Origin: Hymenolepis diminuta
Taxonomy: Eukaryota; Platyhelminthes; Cestoda; Cyclophyllidea; Hymenolepididae
NCBI GenBank assembly: GCA_900708905.1
Contig: CAADRB010000062.1
Span: 374,595 to 438,594, forward strand
Direction: 5' to 3'
DNA: 64,000 nt
Below are positions 1 through 14,900 of the stretch, piece after piece. A program made the translations under genes and the position numbers. A model generated the notes under the pieces. It ran no database searches and had not been told where the DNA came from. It saw only the letters and a program-made list of their open reading frames with translations. Position 1 is the stretch's first letter; each line of letters opens with the position of its first letter.

Positions 1-3000
1 TACTTCTTATAGTATTCTAAGAGCAGTTAGTTGATACTAGCTGAGATTCTCTGATTTGCAATCAGTTCAGATCAATTTCTCCATGTACTTTTTGATAGAT
101 TTTTTTATATGTCGATATTATTAAATCGTAGTGTGGATATAATTTGGGCAAAAGGGTGTATAGTTTGTACATTCTAGTTCATTGAATTGAAATGCAAGCA
201 TGAAAGATAATTACCTTTCGAGTTATTTGGACTAATTTCCTTTCCAACTCCGACTGGTAACGGATAAATTCAAGACGTGATAGTCATAGAAACCCTAACA
301 GTGGCAAGTATTTCCTCTTCCCTTTGTGGAACAGTTTTAAAATTGAAAAAATCATACGAAAGTTTAAATCCGATAACAAAATTATTTAGAAGAGTAGAAG
401 TAATTTACTAACCTATATAAGAATGTGTATTAGATATTTATTTTAGGCAAATAAAATCAGTTTTGGAGTCGATAAATTCATTTTAGGTCTTATCTGTTAA
501 AGGGTATTTCTTTCGTACGGTCGATTCAAACTCCAGATTAGTTCTATTTCTTTCAAGTTCTAATATCTCTTATTGATTTTTTTATGGGAGTTAATTTTCA
601 TTAGCGATTGTCAAATAGGAAAACTGGCTAATCGATCAGAAACAACACGAGACTGGATATTTGTTATCCAACGCCGGCTATTAAGATCTGACAGTTCTCT
701 CGTGACGACCCTAGAAAGAGATAGAAAATAGTTTTCACTTGGACAATCGATAAGCTAACTCAGGTGACAGATGGGACTGCAAGTAAAATGAGGGTGAGCC
801 AGTTGAATATCATCCCAGCATAAAGTAGAACTTTGCCTTGAGTTAAAATGGGGACAAAGGATTGAGAAATTAACCGAATGACGAAGCTTTTCACTACGCG
901 ACAATGTAACAGATGCAGCTCGCTATCTTTGACGAGCTAGCCAATTACAAGTTTTGCGTTTATATTTTAAGTTTATCAAATGATGTACTTACAGCGGACA
1001 GAGGAATAATTTGTAGCGTTAACTGATCCATATAGAGCATAGAATTGGCAACATTATTATTTTTTGCACTATATAATCCGGACATTGGTGATTTGCGAAC
1101 TAGAGGATGGTTAACTGAAATTGACTGAAGCTTTTACAGAAATTTTGTCACAGACTTCTTCAAATTTGTCAAAGAATCGTCTATCAAGTATGTCAATACA
1201 CTTTAATAAAATCACTTATAATCGCAATTATAACGGTAATAGGATTATTAATCATCTTAAGCCAGACTATTTAGCTGACATTTGAGCTCCTTTTAAGTGT
1301 AATCTTGTAACTAACAAGTGAGTATATTGAAAACCCAATGTCAGGCATTGTGTCTGGCCTGAGTAATAAAAAAATCCACAAAAATATTCCCACCACAGTT
1401 AAAAGTCAATTAGGCTCATTATTATCTAATTGACAGAATTTCGATCTTAATCGTAATCAGTCTGCCTGATATGCTCTTAAATCCTTTTAAAATTTTGTCC
1501 AGTCAGTGAAATGGCTACTTCTTACGGTCAATAAATGTAGCTATTGTAGCATCGGAGGAACATACAATAATAATCGTACTTAAATCAGTTTAAGGGAAAT
1601 GCTTACTCGACTTTGTCCGAGGAAATGTCTGATCAAAAATTCGCATTCTACTGTTCCTTTTTCTTCACCAGTTGTACCTCTTACTTTCCAAGTCCATTAT
1701 GTTGACCATAATTAACTAGGACGATTGATCATATACACCGCTGAATATGCACAGATGGGCATTAATTCTGTACCCAAAAGTGTACATTTTCAACTCCTCC
1801 ACTTGTAAACAGTTGAAAAAAAGAAGAAATGCCCGATCAAAAATCCACATTCTGCCACCTCTCTCTGTTGACTAGTTATACTCGTTAAGGTAGATCATAT
1901 AGCTCGATGAGCTTGATAGTCATCAAAACCTAGATGATCTCCGAAATATTATAAAGGTACATTGACCACTATGGTACCAGTGTATATATACTTCAAAATG
2001 CTTTCATTTAGCCTAAGCTGAGTGCTGCTGTAAAACTCTGAAACACTTATATAATTTATTATATTGTTTCTGCCAGATGTTCACCATCCTACTCAATTTT
2101 TTAATTTCATGTTGAGGAATATCAGAGTAGACTAAAGGACTTGCTAAACTAAGATTCTAAGATATTTGCTACAACATTAGATATAGAAACGACAGTGAAT
2201 GAGTATAATTGAAACAATAAAGACATCAGACTCGTTGCTGATAAACTTAAAAAATAGCAGATAGAGGCCAAAAATGAGTGTTTAATAGTCTGAACAACAA
2301 GTCTGCTACAAAATCAATCACATAGCTAGAAGCGTTACAATTTCACTCTAGGTAGGATACCGACAAACATCAGAGTAGAATTGCTATTTTGTCTCGAAAT
2401 GAAAAATGTCCATAATTTGTCATCCCTTAGTTATACGAGATAGAATTGTTATTAGTCACTATTTGATCACTATTAATAAATTGAGGATCACATACATTCA
2501 TATATGTAGTCTTTGTTAAATTAATAATTGTACTTCTACTCTATCTCCCTTCGGGTGAGTCAACTGTATTCCAGTGATATATAGCAGACACTAGATCATA
2601 GCAATAGAAACTATGCTTACCAGCATTACAAAAGTGTGGAAGAGGCCTATATTACAAAAACTCTACTATCACCTTTCCCACGAATCTTTAACTACAGACT
2701 TCCCTTTCTATTCAATTAACAGCCTTCACACGGATATCAATCATTTCTGCTCACACCAGATTCTCACAAATTGGATATTAAAATACTATTTGAGACTTAT
2801 GAATCATATTGGGTGAGCCTTTATCGTTTTGTTTCATCATGACAAACCATGATTGATTGACGTTTGTTCGTCACACTTGCTGAGGTAACAAACATTCATA
2901 TTCACGGGATGTAAAAACGATAGAAGTAGATATTATGTATCGAATACAACAAGCATGTAAGGAAGAAATCCTATTTTGCGCAATAGGATATGTACTTTCA

Positions 3001-5276
3001 TATAATCACTCCAAATTTAAGATTGCTTTCCAGATGAAGAGAAAATGTTTTAATGAATAGAACCCTTAAAACCAAATTTTACTAATCAAGGTTGGAAAAG
3101 AACGTCAAAACGCAGAAGAGGTAAATATAAAGCCTCGCAGAACACCCCCTTCAGTATACTAGAATCTAAAAGCCACGTCTTTAAATAAACGGACTCATAA
3201 TTAGGAGTAGATATCAATTTAACGAATACTACTTAGAATAATCAACGTACTTGCCATTAGCAGTGACTATAAAAATCTGAAGATAATGTAAGCGGTGACA
3301 ATCACTCTGCTCTCAGAATGACCAATCGCATAAATCAATTTAAGCCAGATGAGAGGTAATAGAACGTGATCTTTTCAGTTTGTGAGGTCTCTGCATGTCC
3401 ATCAGGACTTGGTAATTTCCTGTTCAATTCATATTTTTAAATGCATATTTTCTTGGATACTTCGACACTGACCTATGTCAACGTCAATGACCTAGCTCGA
3501 TTACCCTATACTCCTTACCTAGGATACAAATCTTTCAATGCAATCAGTACCGATGAACAACTGGGTAATATCGAATCTCCGATTTATGAAAGATCCTTAA
3601 AATTAGTGCATGACAAATTAGTTGCTTCCGATGTTATATTTGCTGATATCCATCATTCTGGAAGCTATATTCATGTGGCAAAACTTCAGCAAGTTTGCAA
3701 TACGCGGAATGGCCAATATTTTCATTTGTTCTCCTATTTCTCTCACTCTTTTAGTGTCCTCATTCTTATAAAACATGCAGAGAAAGATAATTAGCATGCA
3801 CCGCTTCAGATGTTACATTTTTTAAAACTTGCAAAGCTTTTCCTTTGCGTTAGAATTATTACATAACTATTCGATTAAAACGGTTTATATCGCCTTTATT
3901 AGATTAGAATGGTAGTATATCCAGTTCAGATTTTTGACTTCACAGCAGAATATTGTGGCTGTAAGAGCGTGTTTTTAAATTAATGCTAAATTAAGGCTAA
4001 CAGGGTAAAAAAATCTTATCCACTTTCGGAAGAACGATAGTTGAGAGGGCCAACTGGTGTACTGAATTTTAGAGGGGTGACTAACACCCTACTATATTTG
4101 GTGCGTTTGTAAAATGCAGTGTAATTTGGGGACAAATGAACCTTTGAGTAGACGGGCGGTCTAGGGACATGAAAAAATTAGAGTAGAGTCATGGTCGCCC
4201 TTTGAATAGGTGTACCTAAGTCGATTGACTAAAGATTTAGAGTTGAGTCTTGGCTGCATCCCCGATAATTTATAAGTACTTTGGGAGAGAATTTTATGAG
4301 CAAACAGATAACTAACTTAAGACAGAGGACTTCTACTATAGCATTACTGACATTAGTTCTTCATTTTTTTTTGTTTTTTTTCTTCATTTTTCAAAGCTAA
4401 AATCTTATAGAACAAAGCGCTCTCAAATCTCTTTAGCCACGAATGTCTTTTAAAACATGGAGATAATCGTAAATCAAACAGTATAAATATCTGATTTCAA
4501 GATCGAAATCTTCAAATTTCATCTTCCCTTACTTTCATTAAACGCTATATTGAAAGCCAAAATTTTTTGTCAACATCTTATGGTTTGTTAAAATGAAACA
4601 TAAATAAATCAAAGACATTTTTAAGATATTTAAATCCCTTTCCTTTTAAAATGATCCCCATGTTGTAAATTGCCAGCCAGTTAAGATTATTTCTCCATGT
4701 TTCTCTTCAGAAATTTTCTAGAAACGAGAGATAATTTTAAGAAGTAACATGACCCAGATAATTTGACCCCAAGAGAGATTTCATGTGGCATCATGAAATA
4801 TGTATCTCTGACTACAAGGAGTCGCAGTTACATGCTAGTTCTGATTTTTGTAACTCAAACAAGCCTCTTTTGGGAAAAACGACCTAAAACGTGTCATAAC
4901 CAAATAAATATATCAAAATACTTCCAAAAATGTGCAGAAAAATGTCTATAAATCCATTGGCTAATGTTGATATAAAGCAACCAATCCTGAAACGACCATT
5001 CATTCTGGGATAGGAATGGCCGTTGAGCAACCAATCGCTATCAGTAGATCAATAGCTTTTACCAAAAAGAATTAACTCACTAGTAAATAAGGTGTGTAGA
5101 CTACGCCCCATAGCTTAAAGTTGGAAAAAACCGAGCGAGAACAAATTTGTTGGAGTTGGGTTACGTAAAGATATACAAATTTGAAGGGTGTGAGTTAAAT
5201 GTTGAGTCAAATTTAGACAAATTTGCACTTAATTTATAAACTACTTTCAGAAAGATAGTTGACTTCATTAGTGTGC
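1..5276. other. AT-rich intergenic DNA, no gene recognised
   Basis: About 5.3 kb of AT-rich sequence with frequent stops in all frames. The longest open frame runs 3441-3794 on the plus strand (117 codons). It shows no motif I recognise and no convincing pair of splice sites, so I do not call it a gene. No RNA gene was seen. Apart from a small inverted and direct repeat near 5.0 kb, I see nothing here. Confidence 0.5.
4977..5036. repeat. Short direct repeat enclosing an inverted repeat
   Basis: GCAACCAATC occurs at 4977-4986 and again at 5027-5036. Between them lies a near-perfect inverted repeat: ACGACCATTC at 4992-5001 pairs with GAATGGCCGT at 5014-5023 (9 of 10 positions) around a 12-nt loop. 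The direct repeats could be target duplications of a tiny insertion, or chance. Its function is unknown. Confidence 0.4.
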
Positions 5277-5390
5277 TGATGGCGTAGCGGTCAAAGTGCG
5301 CATCTGCTATGTCGAAAATCACGGGATGGGGTAACAGGAATAGCAAGCCGGATGCGATTTTTTCATCAGTGCTCCTCCAAAGTATCTTTC
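5277..5390 (+). mobile_element. SINE-like repeat, copy A (head)
   Basis: tRNA-like head of the dispersed family described for copy D. An A-box-like TGGCGTAGCGGTCA lies at 5280-5293, followed by the family's segment ending in ATCACGGG, where the B box is damaged. The rest is weakly matched and the 3' end is uncertain. Confidence 0.55.
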
Positions 5391-5816
5391 AAGGTAAACA
5401 CTCATCTCAATAGGCTTAAATGGCGTTACTTTATTTGAATTTTTTAAATCAGACTTCCCTTTTTCGTTCTTAATTAAATACTTTCAAAACTGAAAAATCG
5501 AATTTCCAGGTCTATGTTGTTTTGCTATCTCCACTTTGTAGTGTCTAACCAACGTATCCGTTGTTCTATTCTTTACGTAATTTCGCATTTAGGCAGTAAA
5601 ATACAAATTCAACATTATTTGGTGTTAATTATCTGTTAATTTAATTTGAAGAATATAACCATTTTTGAGATGACCAGGGGTATGTAAACAAGAGTTTAAT
5701 AAAATTCCAATATTGCTACATTTCAAAAGTTAAATTGAAATTTGTGCGTTCATTTCTGCAATCAATATTTTTACAAAAAATAAATCCTATTTGATAGTTC
5801 ACAGCTCCTTAATTCT
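5391..5816. other. Spacer between two SINE-like copies
   Basis: AT-rich spacer of about 400 bases. I see no gene or named element in it. Confidence 0.4.
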
Positions 5817-5999
5817 TGCCAGTTACTTGGTCAACTTATTTGCCTGCTAAGTCAGAGATCACGGGTTCAATTCCCACCGCCGCACGACCAGTGAGCAGAA
5901 TTCTTATCTCCCACCAGGAAGACCCTCCAAAGCCACTACCCAAGATGAGCGTTGGAAAACGAATCTCTAAGTGGACTTGGGAATTATTATTATTTTTGT
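5817..5999 (+). mobile_element. SINE-like repeat, copy B
   Basis: Nearly full copy. The head carries a diverged A box, and a well-preserved B box (GGGTTCAATTCCC) lies near 5861-5873. The body retains the ACCAGTGAGCAGAAT block, then a CACCAGGAAGAC block, then the family tail CCCAAGATGAGCGTTGGAAA. It ends in an ATT-rich stretch. The open frame across it (5816-6022) is a by-product of the repeat and not a gene. Confidence 0.7.
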
Positions 6000-8900
6000 T
6001 AATACCGTTATCGCGAGCTTAAAGAACAAAGGTAAATGATGAAACTATTGCTCTTCCCCCCTTTACGATTACAAATACCACAAGATAATAAGAAGATGAA
6101 GAAAATTGGGAGAACAGAGAATAGGCGACGTTCTTACAACAGGAAACCGAAAATTGTGTGTCAAAAAGCAGAGAAAAAAATAAGAATGCAAACGTTAAAT
6201 AACTGGAGAAGTCAATAAACAGTTAATGGATCGAAGGGCTTGCTATTCGCAGAATGCAGTAAAGGAGGCAGAAATCCAAGGTTATCTCAAGGCTCTAATT
6301 ATCATGGCTGAAGGAATTTTTTAAATTTTCTCGTACATGCATTTGACGTCTATTTTAGAGGAAAATGAGAATTATTTCGCAGTTGGTCACACACTTTGTT
6401 ATTTTTAAAATGATTTTATTCACATTACCATCAAACAAAATGTTTAGAATATTCATATGGGAGTAAGCAGTAAAAAATGCAATTTGTATTTGGACTTCGA
6501 TCTTGGGAAAAATTCGCCATAGAGCAACCTTTATTGTTTTCTTTCATTCGAAGATCTTGTGGGGCAAATAGATATAAAATTTAAAGCTCTCCCCCCAGAC
6601 AGAGCCCAGCTATGTTTAGTTGACACAAACGGTATTAAAAATGCACATGGGAAGTTATTATCTTAGTATTGACAGACAGTTGAGATATTAGCTGTCTTGG
6701 TAGAGGTGAAGTGACTAGGTCATAAGACGATAGAAATTTTAAAAAATATTCATTTTGTAGTGTGTGTGGTCTAATTATGCGTTCACCTTGAATAAACACA
6801 GCTTACGGAGATCTGTTATCTGTTTTATCTGTTTCGCCTCTACTGTGTTACAACTATGCTGATAAACTGCATGTAACAAATTTGTATTCCCGACCATTCG
6901 AAGAAACAAATGAGGCGTCAAGACCGACCCATCTTGATTAAATAATACTAGTCATTGAGCACTGAACATCGCAGGCAAGCATTTGCTGCAATCCAAGGGA
7001 CGAATCATGAAAATTAAATTTAGGAACGTTAGATAGCTATTTAGTAAATATATATAACCCGAGTTCATAAAATCAAATGAAATAAGACTCTTGATACTTT
7101 GACTTTGCTGTCTATCTTTATGATCCTCTTCCCCTTATAAATTATTGGACTTACTATCATTCGATGTCAGCTGCTTTCCACAAATATAATTTGTAAATTT
7201 TGTATTACTGTGGACAATAATAATATGTAGCCTCATGCATAAGGAAAGTTAATATGGAAGACATAAAGTCTATAAGATGTATAGTGGATTGACTTAAGGG
7301 ACAAAGAAAGCCACTCTCCTCTGAATCAACAAAGAACATGAAGATGAGTACACTTCCTGATGGAGCCAGTGGCCACTGTTCGCATGGTTAACTGATTGGT
7401 CCATATTGGCCGGTATTATTGTTAGCTTGGCCTACTTCCAATATGCTTGGTTTATTACACCTAATCAGTTTGAGGAGGCATTTCAAAAGTAATATTGTCC
7501 GATGATAAAATCCTACTCTCTAGGCTTTTATTTTTAGGCGATATCGATAATCAGAAATTATCTTTATCAGATCAGTCTATCGGGAAGTAATTGATGAAAA
7601 ACAAATCATTATTTTCAAAAATTAAATAGCTTGATTTTCATTCAGTTTTTTATGAAGGAAGAAACATGAGAAAAACACATTACATGATGTTTAATTTAAA
7701 ACTAGAATTATACATAAGTATTTGCCTGTAGTATCTTAAACCACTCTAACCTCCACTCTAGAACATAAGATCTTGAATTCCGCATGACCAATCCTTGACG
7801 GTCTTTGCAGTCGAATAACTGATTTTCGAATTTCATAGTTTTCCGATAACTTGGCAGTACTCGTTTGGGATTATTTTCGTCCGTTCTGTATTAAGTAAAT
7901 TATAATATCAATAAAACTTTGAGTGAATCCAAATAAATTATCTCGTTTTATCCTAATCTCCAAACAGAAAGTGTTAGACAGAAGGAAGCATACATAAATT
8001 TCAATTAACAATTGTCATTTCAAGAAAATAAGGTATCTCGAGTATTGAAAACAATGAAAATGGCGATACGGGGCTACGAGTAGTAATGATCGTTAAGCCG
8101 TTTATTGACTCCCCTCCATTATACTACTCCGGTTTTGTGAGGTTTATGCTGATGTAGAGTCGCTTTCCTATATAATACTAGGTTATGAAGGTTATACCTT
8201 CTCTCCTCTCTCAGAATATCGATATTCTGTTGACATTTCTATGATAGTGCAGTTTGTGAAGATGGGGAAGGTCTTGCCAACTTACTCTGTTCTACTAAGC
8301 TGTAGCTTTAATGTCAAAAAAATAATTGCCTAATCTGGTTAGAAACCTCTGAGCCTAGAGTAGATAAGGACGTATTACAGATATAAAATTATGGCACGTT
8401 TTTTCACATTCACAGCGAAATGCAAATTATGATGCAACAGCTACTGTAGCTAATTACATTTCCGGCTCCTTTTGCGCACTTATAGATTAACGCACGTGGC
8501 TACCGGGGAGTGACTGACGGAGCGAGAAGAAGCGAATTCATGTTTCTTTTAAAAGGTTATGCGCAATCAAATGTATAATCTTTAGGGAAATCAGAAAGGC
8601 CAGTAGAGGAAATGATAAATGAGAGTCCCGGCCAATAGAAAATGAGAGCATACTTCGATTCAATTAATCTTTTACGTACTATTTATTCGACTAAGCTGAT
8701 TGTTTTAGGTGAGCAAACTTAATGAATAGACGAAATATTAATATTGGAAAGATATGTTTATTGCTTCTAAAATCGTCATATTTTCTTCTCTGCACAAGTT
8801 ATTCTAAGATTCCTGAGGGTAAGTTAGGACCAACAAAATGGGCCTTTTTTGAGCAGGTTCCCTAAAGAATAGGGGCTCACACTGTCTCCTTAATGCCAAA

Positions 8901-11900
8901 GATGAATGACGGGAACTGTCGCAGAATAAAAACAACTAGAGTGCGTAGGAATAAGGATGAAGAGACTCCGTAAGAATAGAGAAGTAACAAAGAGATAGAG
9001 ATAATTACAGTTAAATGTCGGAGATTATGTTGATCAGAGGCTGTTGTTGATCCCGTAGGCTGGAGTTGGTTATGGAAGGTGTGTGTATTAAAATCTGATT
9101 CAGTTGTTGTGTAGAGGAGCCAATTTCAGAAGAAGACCACTGTGGATGAGAGCTGCCTGGATGAACTCGTTGTAGGATTTGGCCGGCAAAAGTTGATGGA
9201 TGGGGCCAAGTAAGTTTTTAAAACAGAGCATTTAGAGGCCGAGTTGGCAAAGGCCATTGAAATACTTAAGAAACGTAGTGAAGTCTAAGGAGTCAAAGAA
9301 GAGGGATTTCAGCCTTGCGATTTTTCAGTATCCCTATAAATATGGCGATTTGTGCATGCCGGTGTGGCTTTTAGCAACACCACAAGTGACCGATAAGTGG
9401 AAGTCAAGAGATTTTGAAACGGTTCCAATTATAAATAAATTAATGGAAATAGAAATGAAGACAATGTACTATTATTGGTAAAATATAGAAATATGGAACA
9501 GGAATTAAGAGAAAATTACCAAAATTCTAGGTTTAAAATAAACTAGGGATATTTCTGGACATTTTTGTAGCTGCTACTAATATTAATAATAAAGTAATTA
9601 GTGGAATTTACAGAAGGGACTCTTATCTAATTTACAAATTTGTTATCAAAAGTTAATTAACTTTCTTTATGTAATTTATTTTATTATTGAATAGAATGAT
9701 AAACGGAATTCTATAAAAAATCGACATGGGAATATTTTTAAATCCGAAAATTTATTAATGAATACCATGATATGCAAAAGGAATTAAAGTGACTTACACC
9801 ATCTGGATCTATTTTAATGTTAGATTATGTGAAAGAAATCCCACAAATAGTCTTTTGATTTGTTTTAATTTTTGAGATCACATGGTGTTGTAAAGTTGAA
9901 AAATAGACTGTACACTTAATTAGGAGTTATAAATGGGGTGTAACAGAAAATGTACCTCATTTTATTTGTTTTTGCAAGGCTTTATGGAAACTTTTTATGG
10001 TCTTTGTGAAAGAAGACTATAGAAAGAAGTCCGTTTCCTTTGTAAAGGTGCTGTTTCTAGTTATTACTATCATCCACTAAAAAACAAAATATTTTAATTT
10101 ACAATCATAAATACCATCCTAAATAAAGGGATAGTAGAAAAAATTCCCATAATAAGTAGAAATGGTCTGAGTGTCTGTATTTTCATTTCCCCATTTTCAA
10201 ACAAGCTTTCAACCATTTATAAATCTCGGCATACCGAAAATCCGAATGACCCGATTCCAAACGATTTCGCAGAAATCCGCCCTACATATATTTTTTAACA
10301 ACTGCCCTCAGAACAAAGGAGTCTCCTGTTAGATAAACCGATTGTCCATTTTAATGGTCATTTTGGCAGGGCCTTCCCATCTCACATTTATTTGGCAACA
10401 CTGAGCGTCCGCACATACAATTTACCTTTTCATGAACTCTTCAGTTGTGCTTATCAGTCTTATATGTGAAGCGTCACTTTCCTGAGACACGGAACCAACA
10501 GCTTCTTCTTTTTAAACGACTACTTTTAGCTTTTATCAAGATAATATTTGCTGCCAATACTCTTGGTGACTATTTTCCATTTTGACTTAGCAAACATTTA
10601 TATTTCTATTCATGAATTCCGTCAGCATAGTGATAACATGCGTGGTGTCAATTCAGTGGTCACGTGCCCTAAACTCATTTACGCATAAATTTTGAATTAC
10701 CCAACCACCCTGAATAATACTGGTAATCATTTTTTGGTAGAAAGAACATCTCTGCATGAAATAAAATACTTATTGGGATTTTTATCATCGTTGACTACCG
10801 CAGAAATTGCTACCGATCCTAAAAGAATTAGTACAAAAAGAAAATGAGTAAAACGGATCAGTGAGTACCTTCCAAACACCGAGCTTTTCCTTAAAAGAAA
10901 TGAGATCTTAGTTTAAGCGGGGATCGAAACCATTTAGTAGTGCATGTTTACACAGAAAGCAAATATATCTTCATGTTGCAAAAAAGGTTGAAATTTCAGC
11001 ATGTTGTAAAACTCACGAAGCGTAGTTTTATGGAAAATGACACGACCCAAGGCTTACATCTAGTAAAAATAGGATGAAGCTCCCCAGGAATTAGGATAGC
11101 ACCAGGAGATCTTATTGAATTAATATGGATCGAAAATTGTTGAGTCCCTATTAAAGAGATTTAAAATCAAGTATGCTATATATCTTAATATTTCAAAGAT
11201 ATTCCTAGTTAATTCCCAAAAATACCTGCATCATTTATATTAGATACATAGTAATGAAATACTTGCAGCTTATTAACTTGATAGTAACAACAACAATCAA
11301 AGCAGGAAAAAATAAGTGCATATTTTTATGGTAAAATTAATTAACAAGTTTTTGGTGTTAGACAAAAAAGCGTTCTTTTAGACGAGGGCCGGTGCTTTTC
11401 CAGACTGTGTAACAAAATAGTTCTTATTCTAGTAGACAAAGAAACTATAAAACTGATTTTATGGACTTCAAATATCTTTTTTCTTAATTACCTATTGGGA
11501 GAAAAAGTCTCAAAAACACTTAGATACTAAATTTTAACCAATATTATGCAACATGTGGAAAATGATTTAATTAATAAAAGGGAAGTGAGGATAACTCTTT
11601 TCCTCGACGACCTAACTTGAGATCTCAGTTATTATTGGGCGGACGATACAGCAATTTAAGGCCTTCAAAAGTTACTTTTCTGTAGCAAATACTTCCTAAT
11701 TACCAAGATATTTTATAAATAGAAACACATTGTTCTTCTTGATGAAATACCAATTTGGTACACGTCAGCAATACAATTGTATGGATGTTGAGAAAGTAGT
11801 CAAACTAATGCGAGAGAAGTTGGTTAAATGTTGTACTTAAATAAACTGTAATATCACTAAAGTACTACGATTATTATTTTAATACATCTTATCCTAGATA

Positions 11901-14900
11901 AATCACATGTTAATATTTTATAACTATCTGGAATATCACAGTTTGAAAATTGATTTTACATTTGGTTTCGATCCAATTCTAGACATACGCTCTAACTTCA
12001 TTAGTCTATCAATTAATTAGATCTGCTGCTTAACAAAACTGTAAGAAAGTATTGTATATGGATTTATCAGCCGAGGTGTCTGCCGATTAATATTTGCATA
12101 CGTTAAAGCTCTGGTTGTGATGATTAAACTCTGGAAATTGTAGGTACTTTATTACCCATCTTTATTTTATTAAAAATGACATGTTAGATAAGTAAAACAA
12201 CGCGAATGTATAAAGAATTTCAGCCCAATAATTTCCTATTCCCTTCCATCAACCCTTTTGCAATACTACGGATTACTCTAAAGGCTAAAAGGTGACAATC
12301 ACTTTCCGAAATTGTCAGAAGTTCAAGACTACAGGCATATTGGACATGAAATGAGAAAAAAAGAAATGTGATAGGAATTAATATTTGAAAGAGCACAGAA
12401 TAAGCATCAGTGCAGATTAAGTGAAAATTTGATTGTGGTATGTAAGCCAAGTTACCGTTCGCCGATTGGAGTTTACGGTTTTACGTCTTCTGGTAGTTTG
12501 GCTAGCAGCCAATAAAACTCCTCTATTGACAGTTAGTACAGAGCAGATATGTGGGTCAAGTAGTACGCTTTCGCTTTTACAGGACTAAACAGGTTAACGG
12601 GCTAGATTAAATAGGTACATATGTTCTCAGTCTCTAAGTCATTTCATGTCTAAGCCTTCACTTAATCAGTCGGTTAGGCATGCCATAATAATCACCGCGT
12701 ATTTTTTTCCATTTATGATGACTGTCGACTGACTTTCTTTAGGACCGTGGGAATAAAATAAAACTGGTATTTCTGTAATAATTTAATGTTAGTTTAACCA
12801 TTATACCAGTTTAACGATATCGTAATAACAGCACTATTACTTAAAAAGATAGTGATAACTATTGATCGCTCTTCTAAGGCGAAGTGCCATCCAACCGTGT
12901 CAACTCTTTTATGCTAAGATAATGCTGGCTGCCTAATATCATAAAAAGATCATTCTGGTTTCTCAATCTGTTGAAGAAAATGTGGATGAAGTTGGCATCA
13001 TCGACCATCACAGTCGACCAATCGACAATTCGGCACTGGATATCGTGAAAATAATCTAACTTATGAACTTGATAATTAAATAATGAAGATCGAACAATAA
13101 ATCATCTTAAGTAGAACTCTTCTCCGTATAAGAACAAGAACAACCCAGCGCTCCCGAGTTAAGGTAGAGTAAGACTAGTAATGTCCTGATTTCATAGCTA
13201 TTTATCATTTACTCTCCATTTCATGCCTTACTTTGACTTATTTAATATTCCCATAATATTCAGATGCTTTTCCTTGGTTAAAACTTGCAAAACTTCTTTT
13301 GCAGTGTCAATAATAGTACTATGTCAAATAATTAGTATGAGATTACACTTACTTGTGTAGATACTGACAATGTGAGAATCAATAAAGTAATCTTATATCT
13401 TGTTTTATTATCCTACATACTTTAAAAAGGATAGTGTTTCATTTTAAAACGAGATATGTTAGTAAATATTTATTTACTTCATTTTTTAAATGTATTTGTA
13501 ATTGCCAATCAAGATTAAATCAAAGAATAAAATATAGTTGCCCATACATGCAGATAAAAGTGATATTTCGAGATATACTAAATTGTTATGATGAGAAATA
13601 TATAGGATTTCTGATCGAAGATGTTTTAACTGTAAATGAAAGTTATAAATTGTCATATGCATTGCGCGTATTTTCTTTTTATAAAGTAATAAGTTAGAAG
13701 AATTGATGCATAACGAAATTAAATGGCCTATGGAAAGCCGATAAATTATTAAATAAGAGGTTCTGAGATAAAATTTTACAAAAAAACTACGTTTTCAGAT
13801 CGAATGGTTAAGAATACACTCATAAGCGCTTTAAAATAATAAACATTTAGGTCACAAAAGCATTAGAACGCGCGTGCTCATCTTTTAATGGTCGTACATT
13901 TGTCAAAGGAGAGGTAACTAGAGAACTTACTTATCATCTATATAGTATTTATCAATCACTTACCCTTCTACAATTGCGCAATAGCAGAGTGACCAGCCTC
14001 ACGTATTAATAAAATAACACAGGTTACCTACAATTTTAGAACAGTATAGAGGTGGCTAGAATACTCTACAATTTAGGGCAAAAGTCTTTATGACTACAAA
14101 CCAAGGTCTCCAAAAAATGCAAGAAGGCAAGCCCTAGGATTGCCTTTGAATCTTTTGAATTTCCCAGATGTTGACGAAAACTTATCTTACATGGAGTTAT
14201 CGCTGAGGTAAATCAGTCAAGACGTCATGGAATTATTTGGTTTATCTGGTCCGTCATGGTCACCGATGTCCATTTCCATCTCATCCCAAAGGAATTCTAA
14301 CACAACCATAAATTTTGAAGCTGTTATTCATATATTTACAGAAAGGAAAATAATGTTTCTGCACTGCAAATAAGATCACTGTTCCTCAGGCGCAACAATC
14401 AGTAAGGACTTTCAGTGCTCAATTTCTGGTTGCTTTAAGTCTTATAGAAGACAGGGGTGGTAAAAACGCTACATATATTAATGTCACTAGAAATACTCAG
14501 TATGAGTCTCCTTAAGGGCCTTTCGAGAAGCATTAACAAAACTTAACACCACACATTCTTAAGTGCTGAGATGTGAAGAAATTAAATCTCTACTTTTTCC
14601 CCATATCCCATCTGGTTAGTATATTATATACCATTGTAGCAAATAAACGAAATTATTATAGGGATAATATGTACAAATTCAATTACTGATCTCATTAATA
14701 TCCAGTCAGTAGCGTATCCAATTGAAGATAGACTACGGAGGAGTAGTCAGTAGGTTTGAGATTTCTTAATATCTGAGATTGAAAGCTGTTGTTGACGTCT
14801 ATATGTTTGAGTATAATGCCGTCAAGGTTTAGAAACAAAATTCTCTAAAATGACCATTAATCTTTGGAATAGGTGAGCAGTTTGGTATCTGCTTTCTGTG

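Noticed and set aside
3441..3794. 117-codon plus-strand open frame
   Set aside because: No recognisable domain, no clear splice context, isolated in AT-rich DNA; may be chance.
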